Shown here: in pieces, positions 33,488-42,738 of the stretch
Layout: the number at the start of each line of letters is the position of its first letter
Position numbering within the stretch: the first letter of the stretch is position 1
Assembly (NCBI GenBank): GCA_963709395.1
Contig: CAVPWP010000001.1
Coordinates: 1-64,000 of the forward strand
Source of the DNA: CAVPWP01 sp963709395
GTDB lineage: Bacteria; Pseudomonadota; Alphaproteobacteria; Rhodobacterales; Rhodobacteraceae
Reading direction: 5' to 3'
DNA length: 64,000 nucleotides
Notes under the pieces: model-generated
The model's database searches: none
What the model was told of the DNA's origin: nothing
Seen by the model: only the letters and a program-made list of their open reading frames with translations
Translations under genes and position numbers: made by a program

Positions 33488-34664
33488 CGCGCCGGGTGTC
33501 CATATTCGGATCGACTGGGTCGATCGGCTGCAACACGGTCGAACTGATCACCGCCGATCGCGATGCCTACGAGGTTGTCGCCCTGACGGGCGGACGCAAC
33601 CTGGCCCTTCTGGCAGACGCAGGCACGGGCGCTGCGCCCGGAGATCGTCGTGACCGCGCACGAGGACGCGCTGGACGATCTGCGCACTGCCCTGGCGGGA
33701 ACCGGGATCGAGACCGCCGCAGGCGCGGGGGCCATCACCGAGGCCGCGCAACGCCAAACCGACTGGGCGATGTCAGCCATCGTCGGCGCCGCGGGACTGC
33801 CGCCGTCGCTGGCCATAGCCGGGCAGGGCGGGACGCTGGCGCTGGCCAACAAGGAAAGCCTTGTCGCCGCTGGTCCCCTGCTGATGGAGACCGCGCGCGT
33901 CGTCGGGCACCCGTGTCCTGCCGGTCGACAGCGAACATTCGGCGATCTTCCAGGCGCTGATGGGCGAGGATATCGCCGCGGTCGAGCGCATCGTGATCAC
34001 CGCCTCGGGCGGGGCGTTCCGTGACTGGCCGGCCGAGCGGCTGGCGGCCGCCACGCTGGCCGAGGCCTCGTCGCACCCGAACTGGGCAATGGGCCAACGG
34101 ATCACGATCGACAGCGCGAGCCTGTTCAACAAGGCGCTTGAGCTGATTGAAACAAAGGAATATTTCGGCATAGACCCTGCGCGGATCGAGGCCGTGATCC
34201 ACCCCGAAAGCCTGGTCCACGCGCTGGTCGGGTTCGTCGACGGGGCGCTGATGGCGCATGTCGGCCCGCCCGACATGCGCCACGCCATCGGCTTCGCGCT
34301 GCACTGGCCCGAACGGCGGCATCTGCCGGTCGAGCGGCTCGATCTGGCGAAGATCGGACAGCTCACATTCCGCGCCCCGGACGAGGGACGATACCCCGCG
34401 CTTCGGCTTGCGCGCGCGGTCATGGAGCAGGGCGGGCTTCACGGCGCGGCCTTCAATGCGGCCAAGGAATCCGCCCTCGACGGGTTCATCGCCGGACGGA
34501 TCGGATTCCTTGAAATGGCGGGTGCGGTCGAGGCCACACTCGAAAAGATGACAGACGATTGCCTAATGAATGCCCCGATCACCCTTGATAGGGTCTGGGA
34601 AACGGACCATGTCGCCCGGGTAAGGGCGAACGAGTGGATCGCGGAACGCGGCGGACGGGGCTGA
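33484..34664 (+). CDS. dxr: 1-deoxy-D-xylulose 5-phosphate reductoisomerase (two frameshifts in this sequence)
   Basis: DXR commits deoxyxylulose phosphate to isoprenoid synthesis (MEP pathway). The GTG start at 33484 overlaps cdsA (GTGA). The first frame holds the NADPH-binding GSTGSIGCNTVELI, then breaks near 33617-33621. The second holds RPEIVVTAHEDAL and LANKESLVAAGPLL and breaks near 33903-33907. The third resumes at VLPVDSEHSAIFQ and carries the catalytic segment ITIDSASLFNKALELIE and HPESLVHALVG to the stop at 34664. Removing one base at each point gives one normal protein of about 393 residues. As no alternative pathway is normally present in this group, I treat both breaks as sequence errors. 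Confidence 0.9.
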
Positions 34665-34671
34665 GGAGCAT

Positions 34672-36012
34672 ATGGACATCATCGGACTGATTCCGTCCTT
34701 CGGGGGCCTGATCTATACCCTTGCGGCCTTCATCGTGGCGCTGTCGGTGATCGTCGCGGTCCATGAATACGGCCATTACATCGTCGGGCGCTGGTGCGGC
34801 ATCAAGGCCGAGGTGTTTTCCATCGGCTTCGGGCCGGTGCTCTTTGCACGCACCGACAAGCACGGGACCCAGTGGCAGGTCGCCGCCCTGCCGTTCGGTG
34901 GCTACGTGAAGTTCCTCGGCGACGCGTCCGCCGTCTCGGACCGGGCAGACGACAAAACCATGGCCGAGCTCGACGACCGAGCGCGCCGGCAGACCATGCA
35001 CGGGGCGCCGCTCTGGGCGCGGGCGGCCACGGTCGCCGCGGGTCCCATCTTCAATTTCATCCTGTCGATCCTGGTCTTCGGCGCGATTCTCATGGTGCGC
35101 GGCGTGGCATCCGATCCGCTGACGATCGACAGCGTGCGGCCTGTGCCCGCCGAGGTGCAGCAGCTTCTTTCGGGCGACGAGCTTGTCGCGATCGACGGTC
35201 GCGAGGTCCCGGGAGTCGACGGACTTTCCGACTTCCTCGACACGCTCCCTGTGCGACAACCGCTTGACTACACCGTGAGGCGTGAGGGAACGGAAATGGT
35301 CGTTCAGGGGCCCTATCCCTATCCGCCCATCGCCCTCGGCATCACGCCGGGATCGGCGGCCAACGACATCGAGATGCGTCCGGGCGACGTCATCCTGTCG
35401 ATGGACGGCGAACCGATCATCGCCTTCTCGGAACTGCGCGATCGGGTCGCCGCATCGGACGGCCGGGTGCTTCTTCTCGAAGTCTGGCGCGACGGCGAAG
35501 TCCTCGAATTCGCGCTGGCGCCCCGGCGGATGGACCTTCCGCTTCAGGACGGCGGCTTCGAAACGCGCTGGCTGATCGGCATCACCGGCGGCATCCTGTT
35601 CGAGCCGATGGTCCAGCGCCCCTCGCTGACCGAAGCCGCGCGCTATGGGGTCAACCAGACGATCTTCATCATGGAATCGAGCCTTTCGGGGCTTTACCAC
35701 ATGGCGGCCGGGTTGATCTCGACCTGCAATCTCCAGGGGCCGATCGGCATCGCCGAGACATCGGGGGCCGCCGCCAGCCAGGGCTGGCTCAGCTTCATCT
35801 GGTTCATTGCGGTCCTTTCGACCGCCGTGGGGCTGCTCAACCTCTTCCCGATCCCGGTGCTCGACGGCGGGCATCTGGTGTTTCACGCCTGGGAGGCGAT
35901 GACCGGACGTCCGCCCAGCGACGGTGTCCTGCGGGTCATGATGGGGGCGGGAATCGCCCTGATGCTGGCCCTGATGGTCTTTGCCCTAAGCAACGACATC
36001 CTGTGCCCCTGA
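34672..36012 (+). CDS. rseP: RIP metalloprotease RseP
   Basis: This intramembrane site-2 protease releases the extracytoplasmic stress sigma factor by cutting its anti-sigma factor. The protein has 446 residues. HEYGH zinc motif lies at 31-35 in the first membrane helix; the third ligand is in PVLDGGHLVFHAWEA near the C-terminus. Two PDZ segments occupy about 115-280. The operon position between dxr and bamA is classical and links envelope stress sensing to outer-membrane assembly. Confidence 0.96.
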   Translation: MDIIGLIPSFGGLIYTLAAFIVALSVIVAVHEYGHYIVGRWCGIKAEVFSIGFGPVLFARTDKHGTQWQVAALPFGGYVKFLGDASAVSDRADDKTMAELDDRARRQTMHGAPLWARAATVAAGPIFNFILSILVFGAILMVRGVASDPLTIDSVRPVPAEVQQLLSGDELVAIDGREVPGVDGLSDFLDTLPVRQPLDYTVRREGTEMVVQGPYPYPPIALGITPGSAANDIEMRPGDVILSMDGEPIIAFSELRDRVAASDGRVLLLEVWRDGEVLEFALAPRRMDLPLQDGGFETRWLIGITGGILFEPMVQRPSLTEAARYGVNQTIFIMESSLSGLYHMAAGLISTCNLQGPIGIAETSGAAASQGWLSFIWFIAVLSTAVGLLNLFPIPVLDGGHLVFHAWEAMTGRPPSDGVLRVMMGAGIALMLALMVFALSNDILCP

Positions 36013-36086
36013 GCCACGCCGCGCCCCAAAAAAACCACATTCCGTATCTAGTCATGGCGCCGTTCCCGAAGAACGGACGAATTGTC

Positions 36087-36230
36087 ATGAGTGCATTGGC
36101 ACAAAAATACCGTGGGGTGGCGCTGCTGGTCGAATTGAATTTCGACCGTTTCATCTATCCTGTCGCCATCATCGTCGGACTTTCCCTCGGAAGCTACCTC
36201 GGGACGCTTGCGCTTCAGGGCTTTCAGTAA
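36087..36230 (+). CDS. 47-residue membrane protein between rseP and bamA
   Basis: The ATG at 36087 starts MSALAQKYRGVALLVELNFD, followed by a single hydrophobic helix (about 22-42, YPVAIIVGLSLGSYLGTLAL). The N-terminal half is basic and amphipathic, so the N-terminus is probably cytoplasmic. I know no function. A gap of 74 bp before it and 108 bp after it leaves room for its own promoter and for one before bamA. It is in the operon direction and shows good codon usage. Confidence 0.65.
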   Translation: MSALAQKYRGVALLVELNFDRFIYPVAIIVGLSLGSYLGTLALQGFQ

Positions 36231-36338
36231 GCGGCCGACCGGGCCCAGTCTCGCGCCGGCCCGGGCCTAACTCTTTTGACATCACGGACGCTTCGATTTA
36301 CTCAAGCCCCAAGCAGGCAAGAGGTCGGGGCGTAGGGC

Positions 36339-38661
36339 ATGGCAGGGTCACAAGGCGTTTCGGTACGGCGCGCGGGCAGGGGGCTTGGAACGGTCACCGC
36401 CCTGCTTATGGTCCTATGGCTTCCAGGGGCGCTGCAGGCACAATCCAGCTTTTCCTTCGACAGTTTCGTGATCGAGGGCAACCAGCGGGTCGACCCGGCG
36501 TCGATCGTCGCCTTCACCGATCTGCCACAGGGACAGACCGTCACAGCCGGCCAGGTGAACGACGCATTGCAGCGGACGTTGGCCTCGGGCTTCTTCGAAG
36601 ACGTGCAGTTCGAGCCGCGCGGCTCGACCCTTGTGATCCGTGTGGTCGAGCGCCCGACGATCAGCCGCATCAGCATCGAAGGCAACGCCAGGATCGACGA
36701 CGAGGCCCTTCTCGCGTCTCTCGAGTTCGGGGTCGTCCCTGGTCTATTCGCCGGATGTGGCCGAAGCCGACGCCCTTCGCATCGTCGAGGCCTATGAGCA
36801 ATCGGGCCGCTTTGGCGCAAGCGTGACCCCGTCGATCATCCGGCGTCCCGACAACCGTGTCGATCTGGTCTTCGAGATCGTCGAGGGCAACGTGGTCGAG
36901 ATCGAGCGTATCTCGTTTGTCGGCAACGAGTCCTTTTCCGACAGTCGGCTGCGGCGCGTTCTGGCCAGCAAGCAGGCCGGCCTCTTTCGCACCCTGGTCG
37001 GACGCGACACCTTCATCGCCGACCGGATCGCCTTCGACCGGCAGCTTCTTACCGATTTCTACAGGGCGCGCGGCTTTGTCGATTTCGCGGTGCTCGATGT
37101 CGCCAGCGAATTCTCGCGCGAACGCAACGCGACCTTCCTGACCTTCACCGTGCGGGAAGGCCAGCAGTTCGACCTGGGCCAGATCAGCGTTTCGAGCCAG
37201 CTGCCCGAGGCGGATGCTGCGGCCTATAGCAGCGTCGTCAACATCCGCCCCGGGCAGACATTCTCGCCCGTGGCCATCCAGTCCACGATCGACCGGCTGG
37301 AACGGCGGGCGACCGACAACCAGCTTGATTTCGTGCGGGTCGAGCCGGTGCTCAGCCGCAACGAGCGCGACCTGACGATCGACGTGGACTTCCAGCTTGT
37401 CCGCGGCCCGCGCATCTTCGTCGAGCGGATCGATATCGAAGGCAACGCCACCACCCTTGATCGGGTGATCCGCCAGCAGTTCGAGGTGGTCGAGGGCGAT
37501 CCCTTCAATCCGCGCGAGATCGCGCGCGCGGCCGAACGTATTCGTGCCTTGGGCTTTTTCGAGGTGGCGGATGTCGAGACGCGTCAGGGGTCGGCCGCGG
37601 ATCAGGTGATCGTGGATGTGAACGTGGTCGAGCAACCGACCGGGTCGCTGTCCTTCGGCGCCAGCTATTCGATCGAGAACGGGATCGGCTTCGCCATCGG
37701 GTTTGCCGAGCGCAATTTCCTCGGGCGGGGCCAGACGCTGACGCTCGACCTCAATGCCGGAACCCAAACCTCGAATTCGCAGATCAGCTTTATCGAGCCC
37801 TACTTTCTTGGCCGCGACCTCCAGTATCGTTTTCAGGCTTTCTATCAGGAGACGAGTTTCGACAACGTCAGCTACAACACGCGGCGCTTGGGCTTCGACA
37901 CGGGTCTGTCCTTTCCGCTGAATGACCTGGCTGATCTTGGCGTGAACTACTTGCTGAGCAAGGACTTGATCTTCGACGTTGATCCCGGTGCGTCGCCGAT
38001 CATCCAGCGCGAAGAGGGGTCAACCTATACCAGCGCGATCGAATACAACTATGTCTACGATACCCGGCTCTTTGGCCTCAATCCCAATGCCGGCATCCTG
38101 CTGACCTTCGGACAGGAGTTCGCAGGACTGGGTGGCGACAACAACTTCATCCGCACCAATGCCCGGCTGATCGCCCAGCGCACGGTGCTGAACGAAGAAG
38201 TGACGCTGCGCGCCCGGCTGGAAGGCGGCGCGCTCAACTTCCTCGATGGCGGCAGTACGGTGATCCAACGATACAACTCGTCGTCCAACAGCCTGCGCGG
38301 CTTCGAGAGCCGGGGCATCGGCCCGCGCGACCTCAACTCCGAGGACGAGGGCGCCCTGGGCGGCAACTATATTGGCGTGTTCGGCGTCGAGGCCGAATTC
38401 CCGCTGGGCCTGCCCGAGGAATACGGGATCTCGGCCGGTGTCTTCTTCAACGCGGGATCGGTCTGGGGGCTGAACGATACCGACGGGGCCGGGGGGCCGA
38501 ATTCGGTGGACGACAGCTTCTATCTGCGCACGGCCGCAGGTGTGTCTATCTTCTGGAATACACCTCTGGGTCCCCTGCGGCTCGATTTTGCACGCGCGAT
38601 CCGGAAGCTCGACTACGACGAGACACAGAATTTCAATCTGACGATCGCGACGACCTTCTGA
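36339..38661 (+). CDS. bamA: outer-membrane assembly factor BamA (frameshifted in this sequence)
   Basis: BamA folds and inserts outer-membrane beta-barrel proteins. The first frame, from ATG 36339, gives a signal peptide (ending GALQAQ) and the first POTRA domain (FSFDSFVIEGNQRVDPASIV). It breaks just after LLASLE near 36725-36727. Dropping one T there joins it to the second frame (SGSSLVYSPDVAEADALRIVEAY), which holds POTRA 2-5 and the barrel, with the VRGFESRG-like lid motif (SLRGFESRGIGPRD) and the terminal Phe signal (NLTIATTF). The joined protein is about 773 residues, normal for the family. BamA is essential, so a sequence error is the likely cause. Confidence 0.93.
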
Positions 38662-39278
38662 TGCTTCGGCGCCTTGTCCTGAGTGCCTGGGTCGTGCTGC
38701 TGGCGCCGGCGGTTGGCGCGCAGGAGCAGGGAACGATCCCGTCCCCGATCCTGACCATCGACCAGGACCGGCTTTTCGCCGAGACGCGCCCCGGCCTGCG
38801 CAGCCTGCGGGCGATCGAGGACGAGGCCGATGCCCTGGCCGAGGAAAACCGCCGGATCGAGATGGAACTGCGCGCCGAAGAGGTCGCGCTGACCGAAGAG
38901 CGCGGCAGCCTCGACCCGGCCGCCTTTGCCGAACTGGCCGATGCCTTCGATGCCAAGGTCCAGCGCATCCGCGCCGAGCAGGACGCCAAGGCGCGCGAGC
39001 TTGCGCTCAAGCAGGAGGATGCACGCCAGTCCTTCTTTCTCGAAGTGGGCGGGATCCTGTCCGAGATTGTCCGCGAACGCGGAGCGGTGATGATCCTTGA
39101 CCGCAGCGATGTCTTCCTGTCGGCGGATGTCATCGACATCACCGACGATGCCATCGCACGCATCAACACCGCGGTCGCAGACGGTGACGGCGCTGGTGAC
39201 CCGTCCGCAGATCCCTCGGGGACCGTCCCGGACGGACCCTCCGACGCGCCCTCGGACGCCTCCCCGGCTGACCAATAG
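38661..39278 (+). CDS. OmpH/Skp-family periplasmic chaperone
   Basis: The protein has 205 residues with a signal peptide (ending AVGAQE). The body is the Skp tentacle: a long charged coiled-coil from about 45 to 125 (EDEADALAEENRRIEMELRAEE and on), then a base that packs as a beta-strand (GAVMILDRSDVFLSADVIDIT). Skp trimers hold unfolded outer-membrane proteins for BamA. The start codon shares a base with the bamA stop. The last 35 residues are Asp/Pro/Ser-rich (GDPSADPSGTVPDGPSDAPS), an extension that E. coli Skp lacks. Confidence 0.88.
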   Translation: MLRRLVLSAWVVLLAPAVGAQEQGTIPSPILTIDQDRLFAETRPGLRSLRAIEDEADALAEENRRIEMELRAEEVALTEERGSLDPAAFAELADAFDAKVQRIRAEQDAKARELALKQEDARQSFFLEVGGILSEIVRERGAVMILDRSDVFLSADVIDITDDAIARINTAVADGDGAGDPSADPSGTVPDGPSDAPSDASPADQ

Positions 39279-39338
39279 CCTTGTGCCCTTCCTGCCCGGT
39301 TGCTACGCAGTCCGGACAGCCGACCGGACGAGATCCTC

Positions 39339-39794
39339 ATGACCGAAACGACAAGCGCCGACATCGACCTCATCCAGCGGATCATCCCGCACCGCTATCC
39401 GTTCCTGCTGGTCGACCGGGTGATCGACATCGAAGGGGCCGAGCGCTGCGTCGGCATCAAGAACGTCACCATGAACGAGCCGCAGTTCACCGGTCATTTC
39501 CCCGGAACGCCGGTCTTTCCGGGCGTTCTCATGATCGAGGCGATGGCCCAGACCGCCGCGGTGCTGGTCGGGGTGGCCAAGAACCTCGCCGACACCAACA
39601 CGCTGGTCTATTTCATGGCGATCGACAGTGCCAAGTTCCGGCGCAAGGTCGGGCCGGGCGATACCCTGCGGCTTGAAATCGAGACCCGGCGCGGCGGCGG
39701 GAAGGTCTGGAAATTCGCGGGCCGCGCCCTGGTCGACGGAGAGCTTGCCTGCGAGGCCGAGTTCACCGCGATGATGGACCTGCCGAAGGCGTGA
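39339..39794 (+). CDS. fabZ: 3-hydroxyacyl-ACP dehydratase FabZ
   Basis: FabZ dehydrates 3-hydroxyacyl-ACP in fatty acid elongation and competes with LpxA for the same substrate. The hotdog-fold protein has 151 residues from ATG 39339. Catalytic His53 is in FTGHFPGTPVFPG and Glu67 in MIEAMAQ. It lies 60 bp after ompH; lpxD, usual at this point, is missing here. Confidence 0.95.
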   Translation: MTETTSADIDLIQRIIPHRYPFLLVDRVIDIEGAERCVGIKNVTMNEPQFTGHFPGTPVFPGVLMIEAMAQTAAVLVGVAKNLADTNTLVYFMAIDSAKFRRKVGPGDTLRLEIETRRGGGKVWKFAGRALVDGELACEAEFTAMMDLPKA

Positions 39795-39798
39795 TCCG

Positions 39799-40596
39799 AT
39801 GACAGTCCACCCCGAGGCGGGCATCCATCCCACGGCCGTGATCGAGCCCGGCGCGCGTATCGCCGCGGGGGCCACGGTGGGGCCGTTCTCGGTCATCGGA
39901 CCAGACGTGACCCTCGACAGCGGTGTCGTCGTCAAGAGCCACGCCGTGGTGACCGGGAACACCGAAGTGGGCGAGGAGACCGTGATCTACCCCTTCGCCT
40001 CGATCGGGGAGATCCCGCAGGATCTGAAGTTCCGCGGCGAGAAGACCCGCCTGATCATCGGCAAGCGCAACCGCATCCGCGAAGGCGTGACGATGAACAC
40101 CGGCACCGAGGGCGGTGGCGGGGTGACGCGCGTGGGCGACGACTGCCTCTTCATGACCGGCGCGCATGTGGGACATGACGCGCAGGTCGGCGACCGGGTC
40201 GTCGTGGCCAACCAGTCTGCCATCGCGGGGCATTGCATCATCGAGGATGACGTGATCATCGGCGGGCTTGTCGGGATCCACCAGTTCGTGCGCATCGGCC
40301 GGGGCGCCTTCATCGGCGCGGTGGCGATGGTGACGAACGACGTGATCCCCTACGGCATGGTGCAGGCCCCCCGGGGCGAGCTTGACGGGCTGAACCTTGT
40401 CGGCCTCAAGCGCCGCGGCGTCGGGCGCGACGAGATCCACGCGCTGCGCTCCGCCTACCAGACCCTGTCCGAGGGCACGGGCACCTTTCAGGACCGCGCC
40501 CGGCGCCTGCGGGACAACTCGGCCAGCGAGCATGTCCGCGAGATCGCCGAGTTCATCCTGTCGCGGTCCGACCGCTCGTTCCTGACACCGGGCTGA
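39799..40596 (+). CDS. lpxA: UDP-N-acetylglucosamine acyltransferase
   Basis: LpxA attaches a 3-hydroxyacyl group to the 3-OH of UDP-GlcNAc, the first step of lipid A synthesis. The protein has 265 residues. It has a left-handed beta-helix of hexapeptide repeats (1-190) and a C-terminal helical domain. Catalytic His126 is in TGAHVGHDAQVG. Gly in the VHQFVRIGRGAFIG region, the hydrocarbon ruler area, would be compatible with a medium chain, but I do not predict a length. It follows fabZ by four bases. Confidence 0.96.
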   Translation: MTVHPEAGIHPTAVIEPGARIAAGATVGPFSVIGPDVTLDSGVVVKSHAVVTGNTEVGEETVIYPFASIGEIPQDLKFRGEKTRLIIGKRNRIREGVTMNTGTEGGGGVTRVGDDCLFMTGAHVGHDAQVGDRVVVANQSAIAGHCIIEDDVIIGGLVGIHQFVRIGRGAFIGAVAMVTNDVIPYGMVQAPRGELDGLNLVGLKRRGVGRDEIHALRSAYQTLSEGTGTFQDRARRLRDNSASEHVREIAEFILSRSDRSFLTPG

Positions 40597-40602
40597 CCCG
40601 AG

Positions 40603-41505
40603 GTGCTGGCGCTGATCGCAGGGCAGGGGGCGCTGCCGGGACTGGTCCTGAAGCGCCGGCCCGATGCCCTGGTCTGCGAGCTAGAGGACCATCCCTCCCG
40701 CCTTGTCCCAGCCCCGCGCGTGTTCCGGATCGAACAGCTGGGGTCGTTCATCGCCGATCTCAAGGCCGCCGGCGTGACCGAGGTCTGCCTTGCCGGGCGT
40801 GTCGGGCGGCCAAGACTCGATCCCACAGCCATAGACCCGGCGACGGTGCCGCTCGTACCCCGTATGATGGCGGCCCTGGCCGAGGGTGACGATGCGGCGC
40901 TGCGTGCGGTGCTCGGCTTCTTCGAGGAGGCGGGTTTCGCCATCCGTGCCGCGCACGAGATCGTGCCCGAACTCCTGCCCGCCGACGGGATGCTGAGCCA
41001 GGCCGAGCCCAAAGCCGGGGCGCAACGCGATGTCGCGCGGGCCGTGCGGGCGCATGTGGCCTTGGGCGCCGCCGATGTGGGACAGGCCCTGGTGGTCGCC
41101 GAAGGCCAGGTGATCGCGGTCGAGGCGCAGCCCGGTACCGACTGGATGCTGGCCTCGCTTCTGGCCCGCGACGTGGTCCCGGCCCCGACGGGCGGGCTTT
41201 TCGACGACCCGTTCGGGGTCGCAGCCGACATCATGGGCGGCCCGGCCCGCATGCCCCGGCCACGCCGCGATCCGGCCCTTCCCGCAGGCGGCATCCTCTA
41301 CAAGGCGCCGAAACCCGGACAGGACCGCCGCGTGGACCTGCCCGCCATCGGCCCCGAAACCGTGCGCCGCGCCGCCGCCGCGGGTCTCGACGGCATCGTG
41401 ATCGAGGCGGGCGGGGTCATGGTGCTCGATCCCTTGGAGACGGTCGCCGCAGCCGACCGGGCGGGCCTTTTCCTCTGGGTGCGCAGGCCGGACGAGGGCG
41501 GCTGA
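40603..41505 (+). CDS. lpxI: UDP-2,3-diacylglucosamine diphosphatase LpxI
   Basis: LpxI hydrolyses UDP-2,3-diacylglucosamine to lipid X. It replaces LpxH in many alphaproteobacteria. The protein has 300 residues from GTG 40603 (family about 270-280). The N-terminal Rossmann-like domain (LALIAGQGALPGLV) and the C-terminal catalytic segment (GGILYKAPKPGQDRRVDLPAIGPETVRRA and the GIVIEAGGVMVLD end) are intact. Between them, after GTDWMLASLLA, lie about 30 extra residues (PTGGLFDDPFGVAADIMGG region) absent from the family examples I remember. It shares a base with lpxB. Confidence 0.92.
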   Translation: MLALIAGQGALPGLVLKRRPDALVCELEDHPSRLVPAPRVFRIEQLGSFIADLKAAGVTEVCLAGRVGRPRLDPTAIDPATVPLVPRMMAALAEGDDAALRAVLGFFEEAGFAIRAAHEIVPELLPADGMLSQAEPKAGAQRDVARAVRAHVALGAADVGQALVVAEGQVIAVEAQPGTDWMLASLLARDVVPAPTGGLFDDPFGVAADIMGGPARMPRPRRDPALPAGGILYKAPKPGQDRRVDLPAIGPETVRRAAAAGLDGIVIEAGGVMVLDPLETVAAADRAGLFLWVRRPDEGG

Positions 41506-42672
41506 TGCGCGCCTTTCTCATCGCGGGCGAACCCTCGGGCGACAAGCTCGGCGGTGCGCTGATGGCGGCCCTGAGCGACCTTGTCCCCGGGATCGTCTTC
41601 GACGGGGTGGGGGGCGCGGACATGATGGCCCAGGGCCTGACCCCGCGCTTTCCCATGGACGAGTTGTCGGTCATGGGCATCGCCGAGGTTCTGCCGCGCT
41701 ACCGTCAGCTCAGGCGACGGATCGACGAGACTGCGGCAGCCGTGGTGGCGACCGGAACCCGATGTGCTGATCACCATCGACAGCCCCGATTTCTGCCTGC
41801 GCGTGGCGCGGCGCGTCCGCGCCGCGGCACCGGGGGTGCGGATCGTCCACTATGTCGCCCCGTCGGTCTGGGCCTGGCGGCCGGGGCGCGCGGCGAAGAT
41901 GGCGCGGCACGTCGACCAGGTGCTTGCGCTCCTGCCATTCGAGCCGCCGTTCTTCGAGGCCGTGGGCCTGCGCTGCGATTTCGTCGGACACCCCATCGCC
42001 GCCGAGCCGCAGGCCTCGGACGCCGAGGTCGCCGCCTTCCGACGTGGCGCGGGCCTGGGCGAGGCACCGGTGCTTGTCGTGCTGCCGGGATCGCGCCGGG
42101 CGGAGGTCGAGCGGCTGACCCCGATCTTCGGCGCGGCCCTGCGCGGGGTGGTCGATGCCCATCCCGGCCTGCGCGTCGTCGTGCCTGCCGCCGCGCCCGT
42201 GGCCGAGACCGTCGCCCGCGCCGCCGCGGCCTGGCCGGGCGACCCGCATGTTCTCGACCCCCGCGGGATGGACGCCGATACCGCCCTCATGGCCAAGCGC
42301 GCCGCCTTCGCCGCGGGCCATGTGGCGCTGGCCGCGTCGGGCACCGTGTCGCTCGAGCTGGCCGCCGCCGGCACGCCCATGGTCGTGGCCTATGACATGA
42401 ACTGGCTCAGCTGGCAGATCATGTCGCGCATGGCGCGAATCGACACCGTGACGCTGGTGAACCTTGTCGCCGAAAGCCGCACGGTGCCGGAATTCCTCGG
42501 CCCCGCCTGCAAACCGCCGGCCATCGCCGCCGCGCTCAATGCCCTGCTCGACGATCCCGCCCGCCGCACGCTTCAGACCGAGGCGATGGAGACCACGATG
42601 GCCCGCCTCGGCCGCGGCGGCGAGGCGCCGGGGATGCGTGCGGCCCGCGCGGTGCTCGACGGCCTCGGCTGA
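41505..42672 (+). CDS. lpxB: lipid-A-disaccharide synthase (frameshifted in this sequence)
   Basis: LpxB condenses lipid X with its UDP form to the lipid A disaccharide. The first frame gives RAFLIAGEPSGDKLGGALM to RRIDETAAAVVATG and breaks near 41754-41757. The second frame gives PDVLITIDSPDFCLRVARR through HYVAPSVWAWRPGRA and ALAASGTVSLELAAAGTPMVVAY to the end. One extra A in ACCGGAACCCGA separates them. Together they form a protein of about 388 residues, normal for the GT19 family. The gene closes the envelope operon. Confidence 0.92.
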
Positions 42673-42680
42673 CGGCTTTT

Positions 42681-42726
42681 TCTCCTTGGGAACACCTCAC
42701 GGGGGTCCGGGGGCAGTCGGCGCCCG
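42681..42726 (-). repeat. dispersed intergenic palindrome-type repeat (copy 1)
   Basis: On the minus strand this reads TGCCCCCGGACCCCC followed by an AGGT block and an AAGGAGAAAA end. The same core occurs at 57181-57200 on the plus strand. It sits between the convergent ends of lpxB and mnmA and probably acts as a bidirectional terminator-like repeat, a type I recall as frequent between genes in Rhodobacteraceae. Confidence 0.5.
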
Positions 42727-42738
42727 GATGCTGCCGGC

